DNA from: an uncultured Oscillospiraceae bacterium
GTDB taxonomy: Bacteria; Bacillota; Clostridia; Oscillospirales; Ruminococcaceae
Direction of reading: 5' to 3'
Assembly: GCA_910589145.1 (NCBI GenBank)
Contig: CAJUSD010000028.1
Location: 1-44,479, forward strand
DNA: 44,479 nt
Within the stretch, counting starts at the first letter, position 1. The number at the start of each line of letters is the position of its first letter. Made by a program: the position numbers and the translations under genes. Of this stretch, positions 1 to 8,279 are shown in pieces. Under the pieces are notes generated by a model. The model searched no databases, had not been told where the DNA came from, and saw nothing but the letters and a program-made list of their open reading frames with translations.

Positions 1-1284
1 GTTACATATGGAATTAGGGCGGTTGCAAAAGAAAGGGACGATGAAAATAGACTTTCAAGGGCAACCGCAGAGTTATTGATAATAAATACAGTTGTTACTG
101 CAGCTGTCATTGTTGTTCTTCTTGTTTCAGCACTGTTTGTAGATAAATTCGCATCAGAACCAATATTGTTTTTTATAAACATTTTAATAATCGCGGCAAC
201 ACCACTTGGCCTTAATTGGTTATACTCTGGGCTTGAACAATATGCATACATTACAAAAAGGACAATCATCTTCAAAACTATCTCTTTGGGGATGGTGCTT
301 ATATTTGTTAGAACAATCGATGACTATCCTATATATACAGCTATTACAGCATTTTCTTCAATAGGCGCCTATATTTGCAATCTTCTATACTCCAGAAAAT
401 TTGTTCGCTTCAAATTGGTAAAAGGTCTGGAATATAGGAAACATTTAAAGCCAATGCTTCTGCTTTTTGCATCCATACTAGCAGTAAGCGTTTATACAAA
501 CCTAGATACTATAATGCTTGGTTTTATAAATGGAGACAGAGAAGTTGGCCTCTATAGCGTTGCCTCGAAGTCTAAATGGCTTCTTCTGTCGGCAGTTAAT
601 GCAGTAAGTGCTGTGCTTCTTCCTAGACTTTCCAATTATATTAGCAATAATAATATAAAAGTATACAATAAGACACTAAAAAAATCCGTTTCGTTTGTAT
701 TTTTGGTCACCATTCCAATATCGGTATATTTTATAGCAGAAGCTTTTGATACAGTAAACATTCTAGGAGGCAGTGACTATCATGATGCCATACTTTGCAT
801 GCAAATATTAATGCCAATTTTGATTATTTCAGGATTTTCAAATGTTACTGGGAATCAAGTTCTTATTCCGCAAGGGAGAGATTCTCAGTTTATGAGAGCT
901 GTTATGATTGGGGCAATAGTTGATGTAATACTTAATGCTGCATTGATGCCATCGCTTGGATGTACTGGAGCTGCTATCGCCACACTTGTTGCTGAATTAA
1001 CACAGATGAGTATACAGATGCATTTTGCCAAAGATGATATCATCATGAATATTCAATTTAGTACAGTAATAAAAGCTTTTTTAGCAAGCGTTATCTCATG
1101 TGTTGTCATAGTCATTATTAGACGTCTGATTACAATTAACTCTGTTGCGTCAATTATGTTCACAGGTATTATATTCTTCTGCTTGTATGGTGTTATACTT
1201 TTGATTGCTAAAGAGGACTACTTTATGGAAATGGTTGAATTGGCAAAGAAGATATTGAAGCAAGAAAAGAATAATCGATTTTGA
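1..1284 (+). CDS. Wzx-type polysaccharide flippase (5' partial)
   Basis: The reading frame is open from the first base of the window, so the gene begins upstream; the TTG at 76 is internal. The visible 427 residues are almost all hydrophobic helices separated by short basic loops, the pattern of the MATE/MOP-superfamily polysaccharide exporters (Wzx/RfbX) that move undecaprenyl-linked repeat units across the membrane. Recognisable stretches are GLEQYAYITKR in the first half, and MLGFINGDREVGLYSVASK and LLPRLSNYI in the middle. The C-terminus is a short lysine-rich tail. The gene is clearly more A+T-rich than the genes to its right, as is common for surface-polysaccharide loci, and is probably the last gene of such a locus lying to the left. 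The substrate cannot be deduced. Confidence 0.88.
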   Translation, partial: VTYGIRAVAKERDDENRLSRATAELLIINTVVTAAVIVVLLVSALFVDKFASEPILFFINILIIAATPLGLNWLYSGLEQYAYITKRTIIFKTISLGMVLIFVRTIDDYPIYTAITAFSSIGAYICNLLYSRKFVRFKLVKGLEYRKHLKPMLLLFASILAVSVYTNLDTIMLGFINGDREVGLYSVASKSKWLLLSAVNAVSAVLLPRLSNYISNNNIKVYNKTLKKSVSFVFLVTIPISVYFIAEAFDTVNILGGSDYHDAILCMQILMPILIISGFSNVTGNQVLIPQGRDSQFMRAVMIGAIVDVILNAALMPSLGCTGAAIATLVAELTQMSIQMHFAKDDIIMNIQFSTVIKAFLASVISCVVIVIIRRLITINSVASIMFTGIIFFCLYGVILLIAKEDYFMEMVELAKKILKQEKNNRF

Positions 1285-1395
1285 ACCGCACCCCGTCAAG
1301 AGGACAGAGAAAAAATAAAAATTTTTAATTGGAATGGATGGCAGCAAAAAGCAGCTGTTCATTCTTTATGCTGCCAGAGCCAGCCGTCCGCCTCT

Positions 1396-2374
1396 TATTA
1401 CGAGACGGGCACAGGCAGGGGGATAGGCTTCCGCGCCTCCTGCTAGGATCTGTTCGGGTTTGTGCACATCGTGCCGGAGCGCGCCAGGGAGAGGATTATT
1501 GACATTGCGTCCATCCAGTTTCCCGACGGTTCCACCTACCATCAATACCAGCCCCTGACCAAGCAAAGAAATAACGACATCGGCGGCGGTTTCAACAACG
1601 ATCCCTTATGGCTGGTGGGCGCGGTCTGCTGCTATGTCAAGGAAACAGGGGATTTTTCCATCCTGGACCACCCGACCCCTTTGACAACGCCCCTGGGACA
1701 GAGGCACCTCTGATGGAACACATCCGCTGCAGCGTAAACTACACCATGACACATCTGGGGGCCCATAAGCTGCCGCTGATAGGACGCGCTGACTGGAACG
1801 ACTGCCTGAACCTCAACTGCTTCTCCCAGGAGCCGGGGGGAGAGCTTCCAGACCTTTGGGCCTTCCGAAGGACCTGTGGCAGAATCGGTTTTCATTGGTG
1901 GGATGTTTGTAAAATACGGCCGCGAGTATGTGGAGTTGTGCCGGAGGGTTGGGCTGAACGATGAGGGGGATTCCATATTTATCGAAGGATATGCCCAGCA
2001 TACTTGGAGGACGAGGGCGAAATACATGAAACAGAACCATATGTTTACTCCCAGACCGTTTCAGGGAGGGCTTCGGGAAATCCGGAGCACGCCAAAAACA
2101 GCTGGCTGACCGGGACAGCCTCATGGACCTTCGTATCTATCAGCAAGCAATCCTTGGAGTACAGGCGGATTATGATGGACTGAGGATAGTCCCCTGCATC
2201 CCTGATGAGATCAGGGGATATACAGTGAACCGGTTGTTCCGGGGAGTTCGGTATATTATCTATGTGCGCAGGATCGGTGAAAGGTCACTGGCTGTGGATG
2301 GGGACAGGATAGATGGAGATCTGATATCGTACAGGAAAGGGAAACAAAAGGTTTTAGCTGAGGTTACGGTGTGA
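1396..2374 (+). pseudogene. GH94 disaccharide phosphorylase remnant (cellobiose/chitobiose phosphorylase family)
   Basis: Fragments in changing frames together give the C-terminal half of a GH94 inverting phosphorylase. They include SYYETGTG, then FPDGSTYHQYQPLTK, then LPLIGRADWNDCLNLNCFS (the region holding the family's catalytic Asp), then GGMFVKYGREYVELCRRVGL, EPYVYSQTVSGRASGNPEH, NSWLTGTASWTFVSIS and DYDGLRIVPCIPDEI. The frame is broken by a TAG at 1444-1446 and by shifts near 1675, 1835, 2005 and 2140, and the N-terminal half is absent. Intact GH94 enzymes are roughly 800 residues and phosphorolyse beta-linked disaccharides in the cytoplasm. No function is possible here. Five independent lesions make sequencing error an unlikely explanation. 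Confidence 0.9.
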
Positions 2375-2823
2375 ATTGATAGAATCTATAAGCTTAGAGA
2401 CCTTATCAACCAATTTTTAAAGAATATTGGGCAGGACTCTGATGAGGAATGGTGGACAGATCCTTATGCCGCTGAAGCGTTGCAGCGGTTAGCAGAATCT
2501 TCCATACAAGGTTCCATTTCCGATTCATTTGAGCTTCATATTGAAGGAGAAGTAAACTTTGTAGTTCTCGCCTGACCCAGAGAAACTGGCACAATATGGT
2601 GCATGGTTAACCACCGATCCTAAAAAATTAGAGGTAAGAGAAGGAACCTTTACACCTAATTCCAAGCCCGTTTACATATCGTGGCCAGAAATATTGGATT
2701 GGAAATGCACGCAGCAGCAATGATACAAAGTTCTCCCGTGTTCGTACATTTTGTAAATTAGCCAAAGTTCCAAAAGAAAAAATCTTTTGGCTTGCAGATA
2801 AGGACATTCGCTGTCAATGGTAA
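2375..2823 (+). pseudogene. Eroded gene fragment of unknown identity
   Basis: Directly after the GH94 remnant there are coding-like stretches in different frames. One gives DRIYKLRDLINQFLKNIG followed by DSDEEWWTDPYAAEALQRLA and ends at a TGA near 2573. Another gives PEKLAQYGAWLTTDPKKLEV and PVYISWPEILDW. The last gives NDTKFSRVRTFCKLAKVPK and IFWLADKDIRCQW and ends at a TAA just before the hairpin at 2870. The runs of plausible protein sequence that switch frame suggest a frameshifted gene rather than random sequence. I do not recognise the family and assign no function. Confidence 0.45.
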
Positions 2824-2869
2824 GTATCTATTATCCTGCCTTAGTACTAATTTTTGCAAAATATACTTT

Positions 2870-2905
2870 CTTCCCTCTGCAGTTATGACAGAGGGAAGAT
2901 TTTTT
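2870..2905. terminator. Rho-independent terminator
   Basis: A perfect 10-bp stem, CTTCCCTCTG (2870-2879) with CAGAGGGAAG (2889-2898), is followed on the plus strand by a run of six T. It can end plus-strand transcription from the decayed genes. It also lies immediately beyond the stop codon of the minus-strand AraC gene, but has only a weak U-tract in that direction. Confidence 0.75.
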
Positions 2906-3834
2906 CACCCAATATGCTGATTATGTTTTCGATACTGGAGCGGGGTAAGCCCCGTTGACCTGCGGAATACTTCATTAAAATGCTTAATATTGTTAAAGCC
3001 TGTGTCAGAGCTGATATCCAATACCCGCTTGTTTGTGGTACATAACAGCTCACAGGCTTTCATAATACGGATATTATTCAAGTATTCTACAAAATTCTGC
3101 ATAGTTATACTTTTAAAAAGATATCGGAAATAAGAAGGAGACAGCGCAAAGAGCTGGGCGACCTCCGGCACACTTAAACTTTCATTGTAATGCTCTTTAA
3201 TATATTCAAGGGCGTTAAATATTTCTTCATGATATCTTTGGTACATAAAAGAAGCGCTTTTCTCATTTAGGTCTGCTGTAAAAGCGCGTCCAACAATCAC
3301 CAGCAATTTCAGCAGCAGGGATTTAATCAACAGTTCAAATCCCTGCTTCCTGCCTTCAAATTCCCTGAGCCCTTCCCATAACAGCTGTTCAACTTCATTT
3401 TGAACTTCCCCTGTGAGATTTAGACGGGGTTTTACCTTATTTTCAACCACCAGAAAAGGCTCTATATATGCGAAATCAAGAAAAGAATTTACCCGTGTAA
3501 AATCTCCGAAGTTTTCATTGATAAATGTGGGGAAAAATTCAAACTCAAAAATTTCCACCCCGTTGTCGCCCTTTGCCGAAATGGCATGGGGGACATTTGG
3601 AGGGATTACAAATATGTCTCCCTTGCTGATGTCAAATCCTCCCTGATGAATGAAATGTCTGCCCAACCCCTTGCGGATATAGTTGATTTGCAGATATTCA
3701 TGACTGTGATAAGAGGTTCCCTGTCCCTTTTCCAATACATACCTGCGGATAAAGAACGGTTCTTCTCCATTGGGATTATCCCGCATCCGGCAGACAGGTA
3801 TCTCTTTTCTTTCCTGAGGATCAGACTGATTCAT
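2905..3834 (-). CDS. AraC-family regulator with N-terminal cupin sensor domain
   Basis: This 309-residue cytoplasmic transcription factor has the usual AraC layout. The N-terminal beta-barrel cupin (about residues 30-120) contains GQGTSYHSHEYLQINYI and GDIFVIPPNVPHAI, typical of sugar- or metabolite-binding AraC sensors. A helical linker leads to two C-terminal helix-turn-helix motifs (about residues 205-305), with LSVPEVAQLFALSPSYFRYLF as the first and VLDISSDTGFNNIKHFNEVF as the second. The ATG at 3832-3834 is preceded by AGGATG. It is transcribed divergently from the glutamate dehydrogenase gene, with about 190 bp between the starts, so it may control that gene or itself. The ligand is unknown. 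Confidence 0.85.
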   Translation of the reverse strand: MNQSDPQERKEIPVCRMRDNPNGEEPFFIRRYVLEKGQGTSYHSHEYLQINYIRKGLGRHFIHQGGFDISKGDIFVIPPNVPHAISAKGDNGVEIFEFEFFPTFINENFGDFTRVNSFLDFAYIEPFLVVENKVKPRLNLTGEVQNEVEQLLWEGLREFEGRKQGFELLIKSLLLKLLVIVGRAFTADLNEKSASFMYQRYHEEIFNALEYIKEHYNESLSVPEVAQLFALSPSYFRYLFKSITMQNFVEYLNNIRIMKACELLCTTNKRVLDISSDTGFNNIKHFNEVFRRSTGLTPLQYRKHNQHIG

Positions 3835-4027
3835 CGCCGCACTTCATCCTTTCTTTTGTTTATGACATTAAAAAGCGAAAATGTATAGTTTTCAAAACAA
3901 TTCACCTAGAATTTTGTTAGATAAAAAGATAAAATATGTACATAAAGCCGAAAAAACAAGATAAAAAGACAGGGGAGCCCAGGGGCTGAAAGTTCTACAA
4001 ATAAAGAAAGGAAACAGGAGTGATAAG

Positions 4028-5287
4028 ATGAAAAAATACAATCCCTACCAAAACATGATTTCCATATTGGAGGATTCCGCAAAAATGCTGGGTTTGCAGG
4101 AAGATGAATATTCTTTCCTAAAATACCCTGAACGGGAGATAAAAGTTTCCCTTCCTATCCGAATGGATGATGGGAGCGTAAAGCACTTTGAAGGGTTCCG
4201 GGTTCAGCACTGCAGTATCTGCGGCCCGTATAAAGGCGGTATCCGCTACCATCAAAGTGTGGATTTGGACGAAGTAAAAGCTCTTTCAGCGTGGATGTCC
4301 TTTAAATGTGCAGTAGCAGATATTCCTTTCGGCGGTGCCAAAGGCGGCATAAAGGTTGATCCTTCCCAGCTTTCCCAAAAGGAACTGGAGCGTTTGACCA
4401 GAAAATACATAACCATGATTGAACCCGTTATTGGTCCTCATGTTGACATTCCTGCCCCAGATGTTAATACCAACGCTCAGATTATGGCTTGGATGATGGA
4501 CACATACAGCCACATTCAGGGGTATCGGACAGGTGCGGTTATTACTGGAAAACCTGTTGAGCTTGGAGGTTCCCTAGGACGGGCAGAGGCAACTGGACGT
4601 GGGGTGATGATTATCGCCTGCCGGATGATGGATCATCTGGGACGCAGCTATCAGGATACCCGTGTCGCAATACAGGGATTCGGCAATGTAGGCGGAATTG
4701 CAGCGAAACTTTTATATGAGCAGGGCTGCAAAATCGTTGCTGTCAGCGACGTCAGCGGTGGGTTATATTGTGCCAACGGTTTAAAGATAGATGAAATCAG
4801 GGCTTTCCTGGGCGACCATCCAGGGAAAATGCTGGAAGATTACCACAAAGAAGGTGTTAAACATATTTCCAACGACCAGTTAATCTGCTGCGATACAGAT
4901 TTTCTGATTCCCGCGGCGCTGGAAAACCAAATTACCGCTGAAAATGCAGAGAAAATTCAGGCAAAAGTAATTGTAGAGGGTGCAAATGGGCCGACAACCG
5001 TAGAAGCTGACTCTATTTTACAGGATAAAGGCATTATAGCAGTACCAGATATTTTGGCGAACGCTGGCGGCGTTGTTGTATCTTACTTTGAATGGGTTCA
5101 GAATTTGCAGTCTTACTATTGGAGCCTTGATGAAGTAAATACCAGGCTGAAAGATGTAATGGATGCAGCCTTTGACCGTGTCTTTGAATCTGCTGAAAAA
5201 TACGATACTTCTTTGAGAAAAGGGGCGTATATTCTGGCGATTGGGAAAATCGTCGAAGCCCAGAAAAAACTTGGCTTGTTCCCATAA
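4028..5287 (+). CDS. gdhA: Glutamate dehydrogenase (Glu/Leu/Phe/Val dehydrogenase family)
   Basis: This 419-residue cytoplasmic enzyme interconverts glutamate and 2-oxoglutarate plus ammonium with a nicotinamide cofactor. The substrate domain carries GPYKGGIRYH (binding Lys about 69), SFKCAVADIPFGGAKGGI (Lys 93 and catalytic Lys 105) and HVDIPAPDVNT. The Rossmann domain carries VAIQGFGNVGG (about residues 215-225), and the C-terminal part has VEGANGPTT and ILANAGGVVVSYFEW. Length and motifs match the ~420-residue hexameric Clostridium/Bacillus enzymes, usually NAD-linked, although cofactor choice is not proven by sequence. The ATG follows an AGGAG-type ribosome site, and the gene is monocistronic with hairpins downstream. 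Possible control by the divergent AraC gene is inferred from position only. Confidence 0.95.
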   Translation: MKKYNPYQNMISILEDSAKMLGLQEDEYSFLKYPEREIKVSLPIRMDDGSVKHFEGFRVQHCSICGPYKGGIRYHQSVDLDEVKALSAWMSFKCAVADIPFGGAKGGIKVDPSQLSQKELERLTRKYITMIEPVIGPHVDIPAPDVNTNAQIMAWMMDTYSHIQGYRTGAVITGKPVELGGSLGRAEATGRGVMIIACRMMDHLGRSYQDTRVAIQGFGNVGGIAAKLLYEQGCKIVAVSDVSGGLYCANGLKIDEIRAFLGDHPGKMLEDYHKEGVKHISNDQLICCDTDFLIPAALENQITAENAEKIQAKVIVEGANGPTTVEADSILQDKGIIAVPDILANAGGVVVSYFEWVQNLQSYYWSLDEVNTRLKDVMDAAFDRVFESAEKYDTSLRKGAYILAIGKIVEAQKKLGLFP

Positions 5288-5312
5288 AAGGGTAGCTTTT
5301 CATTATGAATCT

Positions 5313-5350
5313 GGAAATTGGGGGTCTGTAAAGACAGGTCCCCAATTTCC
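5313..5350 (+). terminator. Hairpin downstream of gdhA
   Basis: An 11-bp perfect inverted repeat (GGAAATTGGGG at 5313-5323 and CCCCAATTTCC at 5340-5350) with a 16-nt loop lies 26 nt after the gdhA stop. Only a short interrupted T-rich stretch follows, so it may be a weak terminator or an mRNA-stabilising stem. Confidence 0.6.
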
Positions 5351-5405
5351 TCTGTTTATTATTGGTATAATCTGAGAAAATCATAAATTTTAACTTTAAA
5401 AAATC

Positions 5406-5448
5406 CCCCACATTAAGTTTGTTAGAACTGATGTGGGGAATCTTTTTT
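5406..5448. terminator. Rho-independent terminator
   Basis: CCCCACAT (5406-5413) pairs with ATGTGGGG (5431-5438). A T-run follows on the plus strand and an A-run precedes it, so it could work in both directions between gdhA and the convergent minus-strand operon. Confidence 0.75.
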
Positions 5449-5660
5449 ATAATGGTTCTGGTCTGAAATGTTATCTAATGTGAGTTTGGCGAAGCGGAAG
5501 AGGCCCGCCTAAATAGAATGTTCCCCGAAGTTGGTTCTAACCCAATATAGTTCCCTCCATATGAGCAATTTCAGCGGGCATTTATTTTAAATACTGGCAA
5601 AAGGGGGTGATATCTGCCTTTCGGCGAGGCTTATGCATTCTTCCATCAAGCTGAGGGGTG

Positions 5661-5695
5661 CGTCTGGCGGGTTCAGTTCTGCTGAACTGGCGGCC
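5661..5695 (-). repeat. Partial copy of dispersed intergenic palindromic repeat
   Basis: The stretch GCTGAACTGGCGGCC with an upstream GTTCAG arm matches the end of the repeat copy at 41744-41901 in the same orientation. The remainder of the unit is not recognisable here, and the MITE-like element at 5728 follows. The rest of 5450-5727 shows nothing else I can name. Confidence 0.45.
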
Positions 5696-5727
5696 TTAAA
5701 GAAAGCCCCTCTGATCCCAAAACATTT

Positions 5728-5894
5728 TTAGAACCTGTATTCACAACTGTTGAACGCTGTCTGTCCAGTCTTTTTCTCGTCATACCGCGTCGATTTCCCT
5801 TGCAATCCGTCAGGATTGCAAGGGAAATCTCCTTGTCCAGCGGGAAAAATCCTCGCCCTTCCAGCTTCCTCCGGCTATGAATACAGGTTCTTAA
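5728..5894. mobile_element. MITE-like palindromic element
   Basis: A segment of about 165 bp is bounded by 14-bp terminal inverted repeats: AGAACCTGTATTCA at 5730-5743 and its complement at 5878-5891. It contains a perfect 16-bp inner stem (5793-5808 with 5813-5828, loop GTCA) and no credible coding capacity. Inverted ends, small size, lack of genes and an intergenic position fit a non-autonomous MITE. No clear target-site duplication is visible. It lies just beyond the last gene of the minus-strand operon, and its inner stem could also serve as a transcript 3' end. Confidence 0.6.
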
Positions 5895-5928
5895 TGTAGG
5901 TTTCCCCCACAAATATGCTTTGCTTACA

Positions 5929-7227
5929 TTATTTAATCACAGCTATGGTACGGCCGCTGAGGTTTTTCATTTCCTCTGTAAAGTCGTGGGTACGGTCAAA
6001 CTCAATCAGTTCATTCCGGTTTTCCTCGATCTTATGATAAGCTGCCGCATACTGTTCAATTAACTCGTCACATTCCGTTTCAAAGCGTGGGCAGGCTAAA
6101 AATGCGTGTTCCGCCAGATATTCCGTTTCAGGCAGGCTGACGGGAGTCTCACGGGGTCCGCAGTCGCCCCATGGTCCGCCTTGGAGAACCAACGGAGATT
6201 TATGCAGACGGCCATAGCCGCAGTAACCACAGCTTACGCCTTCACGCCCCAGGGCTTTCAAGAGGCTGAATGTTCTGATTCCTTCAAATTTTGTATTGTC
6301 GAATACAAAATACTGATAAGCAAAAACCTTCTCAACCCCGTCATAAACCTTTTGCGTCACCATCCAATCCAAATCGCTGACCAGCTTTTCAAATTTCAGC
6401 GCATTGAGGTTGCGGATTTCATTGCTTTCGTCCAAGGTGTCCAGCCTGCGGTTTGCCAGAGCAATCGCCAGAGGATGGGGGCGGTATTTGTGGCCCATGC
6501 CAGTCAGCATATACTTCCGATATTCGGAGGTCTCCGGTAGGTCAGCCAAACGGTCATAATGTCCAAAAGCCAGGCAGCGCTCATAATATTCCAGGTTGTT
6601 TGTAATCAGGATGCCGCCTTCGCCAGCGGGAAGGAGTTTGGAACCTTGGAGGCTGTAACAGCCAATATCACCGAAATTCCCCACATGGACGCCTTTGTAC
6701 TTGGTGCCGTGGGCATGGGAGCAGTCTTCAATTACTTTGATGTTGTGCTTGTGTGCAATCGCCATAATAGCGTCCATATCACAGGCAGCGCCCCACACAT
6801 GAACCAGCATAATGGCGCGGGTCTTAGGGGTGATCTTCCGCTCAATATCCGCAGGGTCCATACAGTGGGTATTGCGGTCAATGTCGCAGAAAACCGGCGT
6901 GGCGTGCTGGGCAATAATCGGAACCATGCTCGCCCAGAAAGTAAAGGAGGGTACAAGAACCTCGTCACCGGGACGTACTCCTACGGCAAACAGCGCAGAA
7001 TCCAGGGAAGAAGTCCCGTTATTGGTGGCAAGGGCATATTTTGCGCCCATATAGGAGGCAAAGCGTTTCTCAAAGTCAATCACTGACTGTGATTGGGAAA
7101 TTTCCCCTTTTTTCATCAGGGCTATGGCGTCTTCAATTCCTGTTTCAGTGCAGAGGGGAATGTTGCCAACCTTTTCGTAATCAAGGGTAACTGTTTTTTC
7201 TCCGCCCAGCAATGCTAATTTTCCCAT
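5929..7227 (-). CDS. DegT/DnrJ/EryC1/StrS-family PLP aminotransferase
   Basis: This is a 432-residue fold-type I aminotransferase acting on keto sugars or keto cyclitols. N-terminal LALLGGEKTV is followed by YALATNNGTSSLDSALFAVG (cofactor phosphate region), GDEVLVPSFTFWASMVPI, VIEDCSHAHGTKYKG and CYSLQGSKLLPAGEGGILIT, where the Lys in GSKLL is the expected Schiff-base residue. Such enzymes normally transfer an amino group to a keto sugar from glutamate. In a catabolic operon the reverse reaction, removing the amino group, is equally plausible. It is the last gene of the amino-sugar operon, 15 nt after an oxidoreductase gene, with GGGAGG ahead of its ATG. The paired Gfo/Idh enzyme suggests a keto-sugar/amino-sugar couple; the substrate is unknown. 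Confidence 0.88.
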   Translation of the reverse strand: MGKLALLGGEKTVTLDYEKVGNIPLCTETGIEDAIALMKKGEISQSQSVIDFEKRFASYMGAKYALATNNGTSSLDSALFAVGVRPGDEVLVPSFTFWASMVPIIAQHATPVFCDIDRNTHCMDPADIERKITPKTRAIMLVHVWGAACDMDAIMAIAHKHNIKVIEDCSHAHGTKYKGVHVGNFGDIGCYSLQGSKLLPAGEGGILITNNLEYYERCLAFGHYDRLADLPETSEYRKYMLTGMGHKYRPHPLAIALANRRLDTLDESNEIRNLNALKFEKLVSDLDWMVTQKVYDGVEKVFAYQYFVFDNTKFEGIRTFSLLKALGREGVSCGYCGYGRLHKSPLVLQGGPWGDCGPRETPVSLPETEYLAEHAFLACPRFETECDELIEQYAAAYHKIEENRNELIEFDRTHDFTEEMKNLSGRTIAVIK

Positions 7228-7242
7228 TTTTCATGTCCTCCC

Positions 7243-8253
7243 TTACTCATTAAAAAATATGGTTTTATGATCTTTGGATGCCTGATAGATTGCCAGAATT
7301 AGTTCAACAGGTTTTCTGCCCGCTGTCTCGTCCAACAGAGGACGACGGTTCTGCTCCACAGCCTCTATAAAATCCAACAGTTGGAGCCGGTGAAGGTCAC
7401 TGGTAAAAGCAGTTGGATTGGAGGAAGCTCCTGCGTCAAGATCCCGGATGCAGATGCGTTCTTCCCCCTCCACCTCCCAGCAGGTAATCTGGGATTCAGT
7501 AAGCTGAATATGGCCCTTGCTGCCATAAATGTCAATGGTTCGTGGGGAACTGGGGTTAAGCGAGGTTGTTCCAATGACTGTTCCCAAAGCACCATTTTCA
7601 AACTCCATGGAAGCTACAGCGGTATCTTCCGTTTCGATATTGTGCAGCAGGGTCCGGGTGTAGGCGCTGACTGATTTCACGTTCCCCATCAGCAGGAGCA
7701 TAAGGCTGATTCCATGAATCCCCTGGTTCATCAACGCTCCGCCGCCATCCATTGCCACTGTGCCCCGCCAGCCGCCTTTGAGATAATACTCCTTGCTGCG
7801 GAAATATTTCATGGACACTTCACAGAGAAGCATCTTGCCCAGCCGTCCTTCGTCAATGCACTTTTTCACCTTTTGCACACTTTCAGAAAAGAACAGTTGA
7901 GAAATTGCACATAACTTTGTGCTGTTCTTTTTACAGGCAGCGCTGATATGATCCAGCTGCTCCATAGTTATGCCAATAGGTTTTTCTACCACAACATGTT
8001 TTCCTGCTTCGCTGGCCTGTACTACCTGGTCTGCATGAAGTCCGCTTGGCGTACAGATGCAGACTGTATCAATATCTGATTGCAGCAGGGATTGGTAGGT
8101 AGAGTGATATACTGCGTTCTGCTCTTTGGCAAATGCTTCCCCATACTGGGGACTGACATCAAAAACATCGGTAATATGGGAGCCCTCAATTTCTTCGATA
8201 GCCGAGGCATAAAATCCCGCGATTGTGCCGCAGCCTACAATGCCAAATTTCAA
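7243..8253 (-). CDS. Gfo/Idh/MocA-family NAD(P)-dependent sugar oxidoreductase
   Basis: The 336-residue protein has an N-terminal Rossmann domain (FGIVGCGTIAGFYASAI), the VEKPIG motif carrying the conserved Lys near residue 93, and the C-terminal signature GGWRGTVAMDGGGALMNQGIH, which contributes the substrate pocket and catalytic His in this family. Relatives oxidise a sugar or cyclitol hydroxyl, often at C3, and WlbA-type members work together with DegT-type aminotransferases. The same pairing is seen here, since the aminotransferase gene follows after 15 nt. Translation probably starts at a TTG (8251-8253) downstream of AAAGGGGTG. Cytoplasmic; exact substrate not predictable. Confidence 0.88.
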   Translation of the reverse strand: MKFGIVGCGTIAGFYASAIEEIEGSHITDVFDVSPQYGEAFAKEQNAVYHSTYQSLLQSDIDTVCICTPSGLHADQVVQASEAGKHVVVEKPIGITMEQLDHISAACKKNSTKLCAISQLFFSESVQKVKKCIDEGRLGKMLLCEVSMKYFRSKEYYLKGGWRGTVAMDGGGALMNQGIHGISLMLLLMGNVKSVSAYTRTLLHNIETEDTAVASMEFENGALGTVIGTTSLNPSSPRTIDIYGSKGHIQLTESQITCWEVEGEERICIRDLDAGASSNPTAFTSDLHRLQLLDFIEAVEQNRRPLLDETAGRKPVELILAIYQASKDHKTIFFNE

Positions 8254-8279
8254 TACAAAACTGCACCCCTTTCATAAAA

